DNA of 35,308 nt from positions 1-35,308 of the forward strand of contig JAFYPH010000004.1 of assembly GCA_017547585.1 (NCBI GenBank), written 5' to 3'. This document shows positions 16,176 to 24,723 of this stretch, piece by piece. How positions within the stretch are numbered: the first letter of the stretch is position 1; every line of letters begins with the position of its first letter. The notes below the pieces were generated by a model. It was not told the DNA's origin. It saw nothing but the letters and a program-made list of their open reading frames with translations, and ran no database searches. The position numbers were made by a program, and so were the translations under genes. The stretch comes from Bacteroidaceae bacterium. Its GTDB lineage: Bacteria; Bacteroidota; Bacteroidia; Bacteroidales; Bacteroidaceae.

Positions 16176-17297
16176 TTATATTTTTGCCTTGTATCTACCA
16201 CCGGCAAGAGTCTTTACAACATCTTTCATTTCGAGCTCGAAGAGCATAGGCATCAGGCGGTTGACAGGAATGTTAGTCTCTACCACAAGCCTGTTAATCT
16301 GCACTCCGTCGGGGAAGCGTGCAAGCTGCTGCATGACAATCTCTTCCTCGGGCGTGAGATTGGTAAAAAGTTCCATCTGACGGGGCTTTTCAGCCTGTTT
16401 GGAGGCGCTCCAGTTCATTGCCTCGACAAAGTCCGAGGCGCAGGTAATGAGCGCCGCGCGGTTGCTGCAGATGAGGGCGTTGCAACCTTTGGAATTTTCA
16501 TCGGTTACCCTGCCGGGGAAGGCGAAGCAGTCGCGCGAATAGCTATGGGCGATGGAGGCGGTTATCAGCGAGCCACCCGAAGAGGCCGACTCGACCACTA
16601 CCGTAGCATCGGCCATTCCTGCAACGATGCGGTTGCGACGCACAAAGTAGGCAGGCAACGACTCGGTGCCGCTCATGAATTCAGTGAGCAGTCCTCCATT
16701 CTCGAGCATAGCCTTGGCCACGTTGCGGTGGGCAGCAGGATAGATGCGGTCGAGGCCGTGGGCAAGAACTCCCACTGTAGGGAGCGAAGAGACCATTGAC
16801 GCGCGGTGGGCGCAGACGTCGATTCCATAAGCAAGACCGCTGACAACAAGAACGTCGGGGACAAGCTCGGCAAGTTCGCGAACGAATCTCTCGCACATAT
16901 CCTTGCCATATTCGGTTGCGCGACGTGTGCCAACAATCGACACAATGTGAGGAACATTGAGATTCATATTTCCCTTGCCGTAGAGCACAATGGGGGCATC
17001 GTCGCACTCGCGCATACGATAGGGGTAGGCATCGTCGCCGTAGCAGATGACGTCTATTCCATGCTCCATGGCAAAGTCAAGCTCGCGGCGGGCACGTTCA
17101 AAGGCCTTTGGGTCGCCGAGCATGGATTTCAACCGTGGCGAAGCACCTGGAAGAATCTCGGAGAGCGAAGAGAGATTCTCGAAGATGGCCGACGCACTGC
17201 CGGCAACCTCAATCATATTACGAAAATGAGCGGCCTCCAACCCTTGCACGTATGTGAGTGCAAGCATTGAAAGCCGTTCATCTATATTATTTCCCAT
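16176..17297 (-). CDS. dprA: DNA-processing protein DprA (Smf)
   Basis: A 373-residue protein that loads RecA on incoming single-stranded DNA during natural transformation; it is widespread even in bacteria not known to be competent. The Rossmann-like core has SIVGTRRATEYG (about 120-131), SGLAYGIDVCAH (about 153-164), RRNRIVAGMAD, GGSLITA and FPGRV. The C-terminal ~60 residues (EEEIVMQQL...INRL) form the winged-helix domain. An N-terminal SAM-like region covers about 1-65. A GTG one codon upstream (17300) could also start it, but the ATG at 17297 is preferred. It follows the TPR lipoprotein by 17 bases and precedes the M16-like lipoprotein by 6, so the three probably share a transcript. Confidence 0.94.
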   Translation of the reverse strand: MGNNIDERLSMLALTYVQGLEAAHFRNMIEVAGSASAIFENLSSLSEILPGASPRLKSMLGDPKAFERARRELDFAMEHGIDVICYGDDAYPYRMRECDDAPIVLYGKGNMNLNVPHIVSIVGTRRATEYGKDMCERFVRELAELVPDVLVVSGLAYGIDVCAHRASMVSSLPTVGVLAHGLDRIYPAAHRNVAKAMLENGGLLTEFMSGTESLPAYFVRRNRIVAGMADATVVVESASSGGSLITASIAHSYSRDCFAFPGRVTDENSKGCNALICSNRAALITCASDFVEAMNWSASKQAEKPRQMELFTNLTPEEEIVMQQLARFPDGVQINRLVVETNIPVNRLMPMLFELEMKDVVKTLAGGRYKAKI

Positions 17298-17314
17298 CAC
17301 TTGGGCAAATATTT

Positions 17315-19018
17315 TTATTTAAGCAGATTCTGGAAAGTTGTGCTTGTTGCATATTTTGCAAACTCGAGGTCGTTCACAGCCTTAACAGCCATTGAGGGGT
17401 CGAGCTTGATAGCGTTCTTCAATCCATCGTAGATGAGAGAAGCGTTGTCTGTGCGTGCACCGAGAACTGCAGTCAGGTAGTGTGTGTTTGCATCGGGCTC
17501 CTTGATAGCTGCGAGAGTCTTCTTTGCAAGGCTGTAGTCCTTGTTGAGCAACTGTGCAAGAGCTGTGCTGTTTGTAGCATTCTCGCCCAGAAGAGTAGCT
17601 GCACGTGAATACTGACCCTGAGCAATGTAGAGGTTACCGAGAGCCTCGTCACCAACCTTTGCACCTGCACCCTTGGCCATATAAGCCTCGGCAGCAGCTA
17701 CATTACCCTCGAGAAGTGAGAGGTAACCAAGGTTAACATTAACCTCTGAAGCTGTGGGGTCGGCCTTGGCAGCCTTTGCAAGATAGTCGGCAGCAGCCTT
17801 GTAGTCGCCCTTGTTGTAAGCGATGGCTGCGAGGTTGTTGTAGCCACGGTAGTCGTTAGGATAGAGCTGTGTAGCAATCTTGAAGATCTTCTCCTGCTCG
17901 GCTACATCCTCTGTGAGGATAGAAGAGTAGAGAATCTCCTCGAGAGAGAGCTCTTTGGGATCTTTTGCAAGCTGCTCCATAATCTCCTCGTCCGAACGGC
18001 CGATAAGCTGGTAGTTGAGAGTGATGCGTGCACGGCGCAACTGGGGAAGAATCTCGTCGGCGAGGTCTTTGTACACTGAAGAGATGTTCTTAATCTGTGC
18101 CTCGCGCTCCTCGGGCTCTTTGTACATTGAAAGTACGCGGAGGATGAGGTCTTTGTCGGGGAGGTTAGACTTTGAAACGAGCTCCTGGAAGCCTTCCCAG
18201 TCCTCGGCTGTGTAGTCAGTATCAAGATAGCCTTTGAGCTCGGCCTTCTTCATCTGCTCCTCTACGAACTTTGCAGTGTTCTTCTCGCGACCGCCTGCAA
18301 CGTCAACGTTGAGCAACATTCCACCGTCGGGTGATGCGTAAGCTGCAACCTCTACGTTGTCGAGAACCTTGTTCTTTGTATCCTTTGCAACGTCCTTCAT
18401 TGAGCTTTTGAGAGCACCAATCTCGTCGCTCTTGAGCTCGCTGTTGCGCAAGTTAGTCTGCTGGATGAGGAACATGATGTTAGCCTGCTTAGCCTGCTTG
18501 ATTACACGCTGGAAAGCATCCTCGCCGATAGCGATGTTAGACTTTGTGATTGTTGAACGGTAGAGCTCTGATGTTGCGATGCAACCGTCAGCAACCTTAA
18601 CCTCGGGGAGAGTGTAAGATTTTTTGCCTGTTGAAACTGTAAATGCAAGATAGAGTGCCGATTTTGCCATTTCGGGAGCATAATCGAACTTTGTCTTCAT
18701 TGTAAAGTTACCACCCTCTTTGTAAGAGATTGTGCGGTTGTTGCCCTGTACCTTCTCGCCCTGGAAAGTCATAGACTCGGCAGAAAGCTCGCCACCGTCC
18801 CATTTGAGGACGGGAGTAACTGTGAGAACAGCCTTTTTCTTGAAGAATTTCTCGGGGAATTTACCGTCGATTGTTACGGGAATTTCGCCACCGATAACCT
18901 CGAGTACCTGAGGTGTCACTGTGAAGTACTCCGATGAGAGCCCTTTCATTTTAGAGCCACAAGAGGAGAAAAGTACCACTGCCATCAAAGAGAGCAGGAA
19001 TGAAAATTTTTTAAGCAT
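17315..19018 (-). CDS. TPR lipoprotein with OmpA-like segment
   Basis: A 567-residue outer-membrane or periplasmic lipoprotein with lipobox LFSSC (C20). Residues about 25-150 look like a beta-sandwich domain. Residues about 165-345 contain VEVAAYASPDGG (222-233) followed by GGREKNTAKFVEEQ, resembling the OmpA-C pattern GYASPEG...RA..V..YL that binds peptidoglycan. Residues about 375-490 are tetratricopeptide-type helices (GYNNLAAIAYNKGDYKAAADYLAKAAKADP and onward; only repeats visible to the eye), and helical repeats continue to the end. This architecture occurs in abundant Bacteroidales lipoproteins that may link the outer membrane to the cell wall; this role is inferred. It has its own -7 element and heads the dprA group. 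Confidence 0.8.
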   Translation of the reverse strand: MLKKFSFLLSLMAVVLFSSCGSKMKGLSSEYFTVTPQVLEVIGGEIPVTIDGKFPEKFFKKKAVLTVTPVLKWDGGELSAESMTFQGEKVQGNNRTISYKEGGNFTMKTKFDYAPEMAKSALYLAFTVSTGKKSYTLPEVKVADGCIATSELYRSTITKSNIAIGEDAFQRVIKQAKQANIMFLIQQTNLRNSELKSDEIGALKSSMKDVAKDTKNKVLDNVEVAAYASPDGGMLLNVDVAGGREKNTAKFVEEQMKKAELKGYLDTDYTAEDWEGFQELVSKSNLPDKDLILRVLSMYKEPEEREAQIKNISSVYKDLADEILPQLRRARITLNYQLIGRSDEEIMEQLAKDPKELSLEEILYSSILTEDVAEQEKIFKIATQLYPNDYRGYNNLAAIAYNKGDYKAAADYLAKAAKADPTASEVNVNLGYLSLLEGNVAAAEAYMAKGAGAKVGDEALGNLYIAQGQYSRAATLLGENATNSTALAQLLNKDYSLAKKTLAAIKEPDANTHYLTAVLGARTDNASLIYDGLKNAIKLDPSMAVKAVNDLEFAKYATSTTFQNLLK

Positions 19019-19124
19019 TTTCTTAGATTGAAATTAATTAATATTTTGTTTTTCGCTTTTACATTTATTGTTCGCAAAATAGGTTTCACACGCAACGAGC
19101 ACACCCCATCTCGCAAACGGAGTG

Positions 19125-19155
19125 CAAAGATACAACAAACTAACTGCTTAATAAA
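19125..19155 (-). promoter_or_regulatory. Candidate promoter for the TPR lipoprotein
   Basis: On the minus strand TATCTTTG (19125-19132) is a strict -7 match. TTTA (19152-19155) at a 19-base spacing is one base from the -33 TTTG. The start would be near 19118, about 100 bases before the ATG. Confidence 0.5.
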
Positions 19156-19165
19156 ATAAAAGTAT

Positions 19166-20098
19166 TTATTTTTTTCGTCGCATGGGGTTGTTTCTCGGAT
19201 GATGCTCAATAATTTCCTGTCTGAGACGCGTGCGATCGATGTGCGTGTAGATTTCTGTGGTGGAAATACTCTCGTGGCCCAGCATCGATTGTATGGCGCG
19301 CAGGTTGGCACCGCCTTCGAGCAGATGGGTGGCAAAAGAGTGACGGAAAGTGTGAGGGCTTACATTTTTGTTGATGCCCACGGCCGCCACAAGCTCCTTG
19401 ACAATGTGAAACACCGTGATTCGCGACAGAGGCTTTCCGCGGCGGTAGCTTAGGAAAATATAGTCCTCGCACCCGGGAGCGATATTCATGGAGGCGCGCT
19501 CGGCAATATAGGCGCGGAGCTCGGCAATGGCGCGCGACGAGACAGGCACAAGGCGCTGCTTGCCGCCCTTGCCCAGCACACGCACAAACTCATCGTCAAG
19601 ATAGAGGTCGCTGAGGCGCAGCGAACATAGTTCGGAGACGCGCAGGCCGCAGCTGTACATTGTCTCGATGATTGCCCTGTTGCGCTGCCCCTCGACAGTG
19701 GAAAGGTCGATGACATTTATCATGCTGTCAATCTCTTCGAGGGCAAGAACGTCGGGCAAATGACGGCCGAAGGCCGGCGACTGTATATTCTCGACAGGAT
19801 TGCCGCTTATAAAACCATCCATCTTCAGAAAAGAGTAGTAGGAGCGCAGCGACGAGAGTATGCGGGCACGCGAACGGGGGTGAACGCCCACGTCGGTAAG
19901 CGACTCGAAGAAAGCCTGTACATCCTCGTGCACAGCCTCGCGAGTATCCTTCTGAGCAGCTTCGAGAAACTTATCGAGCTTGAGAACATCGCCAATATAT
20001 GCCTCGAGAGTATTCTCGGTCATCGATTTTTCAAGCTGCAGATAGCGTCTGTAACGCGCAATCGGAGATTTTGCCGTATTTATTACGCCCTTTTTCAT
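19166..20098 (-). CDS. xerD: Tyrosine recombinase XerD
   Basis: A 310-residue site-specific recombinase that resolves chromosome dimers at dif with XerC and FtsK. The N-terminal SAM-like core-binding domain covers about 10-100. The catalytic domain has R153 (CGLRVSEL), K177 or K180 (GKGGKQR), H249-x-x-R252 (HTFRHSFATH), H275 (LGHESIST) and nucleophile Y284 (EIYTHI). The length is normal, and no attachment site, integron or phage gene lies beside it, so this is the housekeeping enzyme rather than an integrase. Its -7 element faces that of the divergent O-methyltransferase gene inside a shared inverted repeat. Confidence 0.95.
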   Translation of the reverse strand: MKKGVINTAKSPIARYRRYLQLEKSMTENTLEAYIGDVLKLDKFLEAAQKDTREAVHEDVQAFFESLTDVGVHPRSRARILSSLRSYYSFLKMDGFISGNPVENIQSPAFGRHLPDVLALEEIDSMINVIDLSTVEGQRNRAIIETMYSCGLRVSELCSLRLSDLYLDDEFVRVLGKGGKQRLVPVSSRAIAELRAYIAERASMNIAPGCEDYIFLSYRRGKPLSRITVFHIVKELVAAVGINKNVSPHTFRHSFATHLLEGGANLRAIQSMLGHESISTTEIYTHIDRTRLRQEIIEHHPRNNPMRRKK

Positions 20099-20119
20099 CT
20101 ATATTCACTCTATTTTTCC

Positions 20120-20153
20120 TACCTTTGCATACGAATATCCGCATGCAAAGATA
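20120..20153. promoter_or_regulatory. Face-to-face promoters in a shared inverted repeat
   Basis: TACCTTTG on the plus strand (20120-20127) and TATCTTTG on the minus strand (20146-20153) are both strict -7 matches. They form part of an 8-bp inverted repeat, CTTTGCAT (20123-20130) and ATGCAAAG (20143-20150). The first would drive the methyltransferase operon and the second xerD. Neither has a good -33 box, and their transcripts would start within a few bases of each other. Confidence 0.5.
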
Positions 20154-20248
20154 GCGAAAGGCAAGCGGATAAAAAATCAAATTCATTTGAATATTTACCC
20201 GACGAGGCACCCTATCTTTCACAAAGGCAACAAAAAACAGGCACACGC

Positions 20249-20887
20249 ATGAGAATAGCGACACCCATAGAGGAATATATTATGGAGCATATAAGCCCCG
20301 AGGGCGACTATCTTTACCGACTCTACAGAGCTACAAATGTAGAGACTGTGAACCCGCAGATGGCCTCGGGACACATACAGGGCCGATTCCTGAAGATGCT
20401 TGTGGAAATGATAAGGCCCAAGAATATTCTGGAGATAGGCACATTCACCGGATACTCGGCCATTTGCCTTGCCGAGGGGCTCGACGAGGATGGACGTCTA
20501 TACACATTTGACGTAAACGACGAGCTCGAGGACTTTACCCGCAAATGGCTCGAAGAGTCGCCAGTGGGCAGCAAGATTGACTACAGGATAGGCAGCGCGC
20601 TCGACGAAGTTCCCGGGCTGAACGTGAAGTTCGACCTTGCCTTCATCGACGGCGACAAGAGAGAGTACGCCGAGTACTACGAAATGGTGATGGAGCATCT
20701 TAACCCCGGCGGATGGATTCTTGCCGACAACACTCTGTGGGACGGTCACGTGATTGAGCCCGACAGACACGACGCACACACAGAGAGCGTCAGACGATTC
20801 AACAGACTGATAAAAGAGGACCCACGCGTAGAGGAGGTTATTCTACCCCTGCGCGACGGCCTTACAATAATTAGAAAAATAAAATAA
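20249..20887 (+). CDS. SAM-dependent O-methyltransferase (class I, catechol type)
   Basis: A 212-residue methyltransferase of the caffeoyl-CoA / catechol O-methyltransferase family. The SAM-binding motif is LEIGTFTGYSA (61-71), followed by FDVND (87-91). FIDGDK (132-137) and ADNTLWDG (159-166) supply the divalent-metal and SAM-site residues typical of this group. The methyl acceptor is unknown. The open frame extends far upstream (to 19760), but that part lies antisense to xerD and has no relation to the family. The ATG at 20249, with MRIATPIEEYI, gives a normal length and lies downstream of a -7 element. rbfA follows after 11 bases. Confidence 0.88.
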   Translation: MRIATPIEEYIMEHISPEGDYLYRLYRATNVETVNPQMASGHIQGRFLKMLVEMIRPKNILEIGTFTGYSAICLAEGLDEDGRLYTFDVNDELEDFTRKWLEESPVGSKIDYRIGSALDEVPGLNVKFDLAFIDGDKREYAEYYEMVMEHLNPGGWILADNTLWDGHVIEPDRHDAHTESVRRFNRLIKEDPRVEEVILPLRDGLTIIRKIK

Positions 20888-20898
20888 ACGATAAAAGC

Positions 20899-21231
20899 AT
20901 GGATAGTACAAGACAGAGCAAAATTGCACGATTGATACAGAAAGAGTTGGGAGACATCTTCCTGAAAATGACAAAGGAGACACGCGGAGTACTTGTCTCT
21001 GTGAGCATTGTAAGAGTGAGCCCCGACCTTGGAATCGCAAAAGCCTATCTGAGTGTATTCCCCTCGGCCAAAGGCGAAGAGATTGTGGAGCTGCTGAACA
21101 AGAGCAACAAGAGCATCCGCTTCGAGCTTGGCAACAGAGTGAGATACCAGCTGCGCATAATCCCCGAACTGAGATTCTACCTCGACGACTCGCTCGACTA
21201 TATTGAGAACATCGACAATCTGCTCAAATAG
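20899..21231 (+). CDS. rbfA: Ribosome-binding factor A
   Basis: A 110-residue small KH-fold protein that assists 30S subunit and 16S rRNA maturation, and cold adaptation. The usual opening helix SKIARLIQKELGDIFL (7-22) is followed by the beta strands VSVSIVRVSPDLGIAKAYLSV and the C-terminal FYLDDSLDYIENIDNLL, typical of RbfA ends. The length is normal. It lies between the methyltransferase (11 bases upstream) and the ABC permease (12 bases downstream), so all three are probably one transcript. Confidence 0.92.
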   Translation: MDSTRQSKIARLIQKELGDIFLKMTKETRGVLVSVSIVRVSPDLGIAKAYLSVFPSAKGEEIVELLNKSNKSIRFELGNRVRYQLRIIPELRFYLDDSLDYIENIDNLLK

Positions 21232-21243
21232 CCGCAACGGCAG

Positions 21244-22491
21244 ATGAATGTTTCATTCTACATAGCCAAGCGATACCTTTTCTCGAAAAAGAGCCATCAG
21301 GCAATAAACATAATCTCGGGAGTGGCCGTTGCAGGCGTTACGCTTGCGACGATAGCCATGGTGTGCACATTGTCGGTGTTCAACGGGTTCAAGATGCTGG
21401 TGGCCGAGCAGTTCACTGCTTTCGACCCGGAGATAAAAATAACGGCCGAGCGCGGAAAGAGTTTCGACACGTCGGCCGAGGCAATAGAAGAGATTAAGGC
21501 ACTGCCCGAAATTGCTGTTGCCACCGAGTGCATCGAGGACAAGGTGATGATACAGTACAATGGACGTCAGGTGATGGCCACCGTCAAGGGCGTAGAGGAT
21601 AATTTTGCCCAACTGACGGAGATTGAGAAGGTACTTGTGGGCAACGGCTCGTTCAAGCTGCACGACAATACCGTGGACTACGCAACGCCGGGAATAGAGC
21701 TTACGGGCATTCTCAACTGCGGGCTCTACCACACTGCCCCACTGGAGATTTTCGCGCCCAAAAGAGGGAAAAAGGTGAGCATGGCCAACCCCGCTGCGAA
21801 TTTCAGAAAAGGGTATCTGTATGCATCGGGAAAGACATTCATCGTGAACCAGCCGAAATACGATAGTAACTATATTCTGACCTCTATCGACTTTGCCCGC
21901 GACATTTTCGGCCGCGACAGCACCGAGGCAAACTCTCTGGAGCTGAAGAGCGTCGCAGGAACAGATATCGACAAGCTGAAAAAGAGTATAAAGGCTACTT
22001 TGGGCGAAGGATTCAGGGTAGAGGATAGATACGAGCAACAGGCTGACGTATTCAGAATAATGAAAATAGAGAAATTTATCTCTTATCTGTTCCTTTCATT
22101 CATTTTGCTGATAGCCTGCTTCAATGTCATCGGCTCGCTGTCGATGTTGATACTCGACAAGAAAAAGGACATGGAGACGCTGCGCAGCTTGGGCGCAAAC
22201 GACAAGCTGATTTCAGGAATTTTCATCATCGAAGGCTCCATGATTTCTATTTTGGGAGCATTCACAGGAATAATATTGGGAGTGGTCATCTGCCTCGCAC
22301 AGGAGAGATACGGCATTATAAGCTTCGGCGAAGCGGCCGGCGGCCTTGTCGTCGACAGCTATCCTGTGGACATCATTGCAAGCGACGTCGCAGTGGTCTT
22401 TGTAACGGTCATCGCCGTGGGACTTGTGGCAATGGGAGTCCCCGTAAATTACCTTACAAAAAGATTGTTGAGCGCGAATAATAAAGAGTAG
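21244..22491 (+). CDS. ABC transporter permease, LolC/LolE or FtsX type
   Basis: A 415-residue inner-membrane protein. TM1 lies at about 22-46 (INIISGVAVAGVTLATIAMVC), followed by a periplasmic domain of about 230 residues (MacB-like), then three closely spaced segments after residue 275 (FLSFILLIACFNVIGSL; GSMISILGAFTGIILGVVI; VVFVTVIAVGLVAMGV). This is the fold of lipoprotein-releasing permeases, so a role in lipoprotein export or another mechanotransmission task is likely. The partner ATPase is not in the window. It follows rbfA by 12 bases. Its stop is 10 bases from the convergent murI stop, with no visible terminator between them. Confidence 0.88.
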   Translation: MNVSFYIAKRYLFSKKSHQAINIISGVAVAGVTLATIAMVCTLSVFNGFKMLVAEQFTAFDPEIKITAERGKSFDTSAEAIEEIKALPEIAVATECIEDKVMIQYNGRQVMATVKGVEDNFAQLTEIEKVLVGNGSFKLHDNTVDYATPGIELTGILNCGLYHTAPLEIFAPKRGKKVSMANPAANFRKGYLYASGKTFIVNQPKYDSNYILTSIDFARDIFGRDSTEANSLELKSVAGTDIDKLKKSIKATLGEGFRVEDRYEQQADVFRIMKIEKFISYLFLSFILLIACFNVIGSLSMLILDKKKDMETLRSLGANDKLISGIFIIEGSMISILGAFTGIILGVVICLAQERYGIISFGEAAGGLVVDSYPVDIIASDVAVVFVTVIAVGLVAMGVPVNYLTKRLLSANNKE

Positions 22492-22501
22492 CCGACGGGC
22501 A

Positions 22502-23347
22502 TCAGATAATAACCGTCTGGGCGCGCACAGGCTGATGCAGGAAGAGCGACGCACGTTCGCGGAACTTCTCCTCGGACTCTGTGGTGCAGAAACAGCTGTT
22601 GTAGCCACGTGTGCACAAGCTCTCAATCTCGGGGTGACGATCGAGGTAATCTTTAAGAGAAGCGGCTACAGCCGTGCCCTGAGTGACAATATTTATTCCC
22701 TCGGGAACAAATTTTCTTATCTTTTCCAGCAACATAGGATAGTGGGTGCAGCCCAAAATGATTGTGTCGATGAGCGGGTCGCGGTTGAGAAGATTCTCTA
22801 CGTGCTTGCGCACAAAATAGTCGGCACCGGGAGAGGTGTATTCGTTTGTCTCTACGAGCGGCACCCACAGAGGGCAGGCCTCGCCGACAACGTGTATCGT
22901 CGGGTAGAGTTTGCGTATCTCCAGAGGATAGGAGAGCGATTTTATTGTTCCGTCGGTGGCAAGCACACCCACGTGACGTGTCTTTGTAATCTCGCCGATA
23001 TTTTCGACCGTGGGACGTATGATTCCAAGCACACGGCGGCGGGAATCCATCTGCGGGAGGTCAATCTGCTGCAGACTGCGCAGAGCCTTTGCCGAGGCAG
23101 TGTTACAAGCAAGAATCACAAGCTGGCAGCCCGATTGGAACAGGTAGCGCACCGACTGGCGGGTAAATTCGTAAACAACATCGAACGAGCGTGTGCCGTA
23201 GGGGGTGCGGGCATTGTCGCCCAGATAAAGATAGTCATACTGCGGCATCAGGCGATGAATCTCCTGATAGATTGTAAGGCCTCCGTAACCTGAATCGAAT
23301 ATTCCTATGGGGCCGGGACCTTGCGGCAACTGATACTTCACGCTCAT
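22502..23347 (-). CDS. murI: Glutamate racemase
   Basis: A 281-residue enzyme that makes D-glutamate for peptidoglycan. The start GPIGIFDSGYGGLT (12-25) supplies D18 and S19, then DNARTPYG (44-51). The two catalytic cysteines are C81 (ACNTASA) and C199 (GCTHYP). The length is normal. It is the last gene of the envelope cluster, 32 bases after the third ompH, and its end almost meets the ABC permease gene from the other strand. Confidence 0.96.
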   Translation of the reverse strand: MSVKYQLPQGPGPIGIFDSGYGGLTIYQEIHRLMPQYDYLYLGDNARTPYGTRSFDVVYEFTRQSVRYLFQSGCQLVILACNTASAKALRSLQQIDLPQMDSRRRVLGIIRPTVENIGEITKTRHVGVLATDGTIKSLSYPLEIRKLYPTIHVVGEACPLWVPLVETNEYTSPGADYFVRKHVENLLNRDPLIDTIILGCTHYPMLLEKIRKFVPEGINIVTQGTAVAASLKDYLDRHPEIESLCTRGYNSCFCTTESEEKFRERASLFLHQPVRAQTVII

Positions 23348-23379
23348 TCGTACAAGAGTTTTTAAGATTGCTTTTTAGG

Positions 23380-24012
23380 TTACTCACCCTCTTTGACAAC
23401 ATTGCCTTCCTCGACAACAGTCTGCTGTGTCTGAGTTTGAGTCTGCTGAGCCTGCTGCTCCTCGCCCTCGGTTGTCTGTTCGCCATCGGCGGGAGTCTCT
23501 TGCTCGGGAACAATAATTCCCAGAGTGCCCAGCAGTGCATTTGTAATATCGAAGCCGCAGGTGGGGTTTATAAACTTGTATCCAGCCTCGTCGAGGTCGA
23601 TGATGTATGCAAGATTATTGTGCAGACACACGCGCGAAACAGCATCGTCGACCTTTGCACGCAGAGGGGCGTACAGAGAGTCGTGTGCAGCTGTCAGCCA
23701 CGCCTGCAGTTCTTTGCGGAAGAGTATGCTTTTGTCCACAAGCTCCTGAAGCTCCTTCTGACGCTTGCGCAGGATGGGCTCGGGAAACTCATTCTGTCCA
23801 TCCAGATAGGCTACATAGGAGCGTGTGAGCTGCTCTTCGTTGCGGGCAATCTCGGCGTCACACTGTTTCTTGAGCTCTTCGTAGTCGTTGCACACTTGGC
23901 TGTACTCGGGCAACTGCTCGACAACTTTCTTGTAACGGAAATAGCCGAATGTGTTTGTCTGTGCGGCAACCGCCATAGGCAACATCAACAAAAGGAATAA
24001 ATATTTACGCAT
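23380..24012 (-). CDS. ompH: OmpH/Skp-family periplasmic chaperone, acidic glutamine-rich tail
   Basis: A 210-residue protein with a signal peptide (about 1-17, ending AVAA-Q). GYFRYKKVVEQLPEYSQV (23-40) is the OmpH opening, followed by a long helical hairpin (about 40-115) that forms the tentacles in Skp. FGYFRY replaces the usual GYID/GYIN. The last ~40 residues are low complexity and acidic (E/Q/T/G, with QAQQTQTQTQQT) and absent from the two sister genes. Skp-type chaperones hold unfolded outer-membrane proteins for BamA. It is the most divergent of the three copies and lies behind a terminator-like hairpin. Confidence 0.85.
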   Translation of the reverse strand: MRKYLFLLLMLPMAVAAQTNTFGYFRYKKVVEQLPEYSQVCNDYEELKKQCDAEIARNEEQLTRSYVAYLDGQNEFPEPILRKRQKELQELVDKSILFRKELQAWLTAAHDSLYAPLRAKVDDAVSRVCLHNNLAYIIDLDEAGYKFINPTCGFDITNALLGTLGIIVPEQETPADGEQTTEGEEQQAQQTQTQTQQTVVEEGNVVKEGE

Positions 24013-24040
24013 GGTACTTATATTTTTCGGATGGAACAGT

Positions 24041-24092
24041 ATTTTTAATTAAAAAAGGCAGGGGAAGGCAGTAAAAACCATCCCTTGCCTTT
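24041..24092 (-). terminator. Terminator-like hairpin between ompH copies 2 and 3
   Basis: AAAGGCAGGG (24054-24063) pairs with CCCTTGCCTTT (24082-24092) with one bulged base. On the minus strand a T-rich tail follows from 24056 downward (TTTTTTAATT). It lies 15 bases after the stop of ompH copy 2, so genes beyond it may need readthrough or another promoter. Confidence 0.65.
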
Positions 24093-24107
24093 GTAGAACT
24101 TTTTCTG

Positions 24108-24647
24108 TTACTTACCAGCAGGAGCTGCGGGAGCTGCGGGCTTTGCACCTTTCTTGATGCCGAGCTTTGTCTTTACAGTCTCTGTAAGATCCTCGCAGAG
24201 AGTCTTGCTGATGTAAGGAATGCCGCTTGCAATGTCGAACACACAAACATAGCCGCCTGCCTGACCTACCTCCTGGATAGCCTTGTTGAGCACCTGGTTA
24301 ACCTCACCGAGCTTTGTCTGCTGCACCTGCTGCAGATTCTGGAAGCTCTCCTGCTCATACTGCTGGAGGCGTGTATAGAGCTCCTGAAGGTCTTTCTCGC
24401 GACGCTGAAGGATAGCTGCGGGAAGAGAGTCTTTAGCCTGCTCATACTCGGCACCCTTCTTCTCGAACTCCTTGCGCAGACGCTCAAACTCGTCAGCGTA
24501 TTGTTTCTGCAATGTCTGATAGTCGCTCTGGGCCTTGATGTATTCGGGCATCACCTGCACAATCTCAACTGAATTGATGTATCCGAACTTCTGTGCGAAA
24601 AGGCTCATGGGAGCCACAATCAATAATAAAACAAGAAATTTTTTCAT
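24108..24647 (-). CDS. ompH: OmpH/Skp-family periplasmic chaperone
   Basis: A 179-residue protein with a signal peptide (about 1-18, ending LFA-Q). KFGYINSVEIVQVMPEYI (20-37) is a canonical OmpH opening. A charged coiled-coil region (about 38-110) is rich in Q, E, K and R, and includes the recurring DLQELY and YEQE words. The C-terminus ends in an alanine/proline tail (AKPAAPAAPAGK). Expected role: holdase for outer-membrane proteins on the way to BamA. A good promoter (24693-24723) lies inside the end of the preceding ompH, so this copy can be expressed on its own. Confidence 0.92.
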   Translation of the reverse strand: MKKFLVLLLIVAPMSLFAQKFGYINSVEIVQVMPEYIKAQSDYQTLQKQYADEFERLRKEFEKKGAEYEQAKDSLPAAILQRREKDLQELYTRLQQYEQESFQNLQQVQQTKLGEVNQVLNKAIQEVGQAGGYVCVFDIASGIPYISKTLCEDLTETVKTKLGIKKGAKPAAPAAPAGK

Positions 24648-24692
24648 GACTTTTTCTTTATATTTTTATTGGTTTTATATTCTTAACAGCTG

Positions 24693-24723
24693 CAAAGGTA
24701 GTTATTTAATTTGAATAACCAAG
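24693..24723 (-). promoter_or_regulatory. Internal promoter for ompH copy 2
   Basis: On the minus strand CTTG (24720-24723), a 19-base spacer and TACCTTTG (24693-24700) match the -33/-7 consensus with one mismatch. The -33 box lies inside the preceding ompH gene. Predicted start near 24686, about 40 bases before the ATG. Confidence 0.55.

Noticed and set aside
19166-20098. XerD as an integrase of a mobile element
   Set aside because: Normal length, housekeeping Xer motifs, and no att repeats, cargo genes or tRNA target nearby.
19760-20248. N-terminal extension of the O-methyltransferase frame
   Set aside because: It is antisense to xerD, lies upstream of the -7 element and has no family similarity; the ATG at 20249 gives a normal protein.
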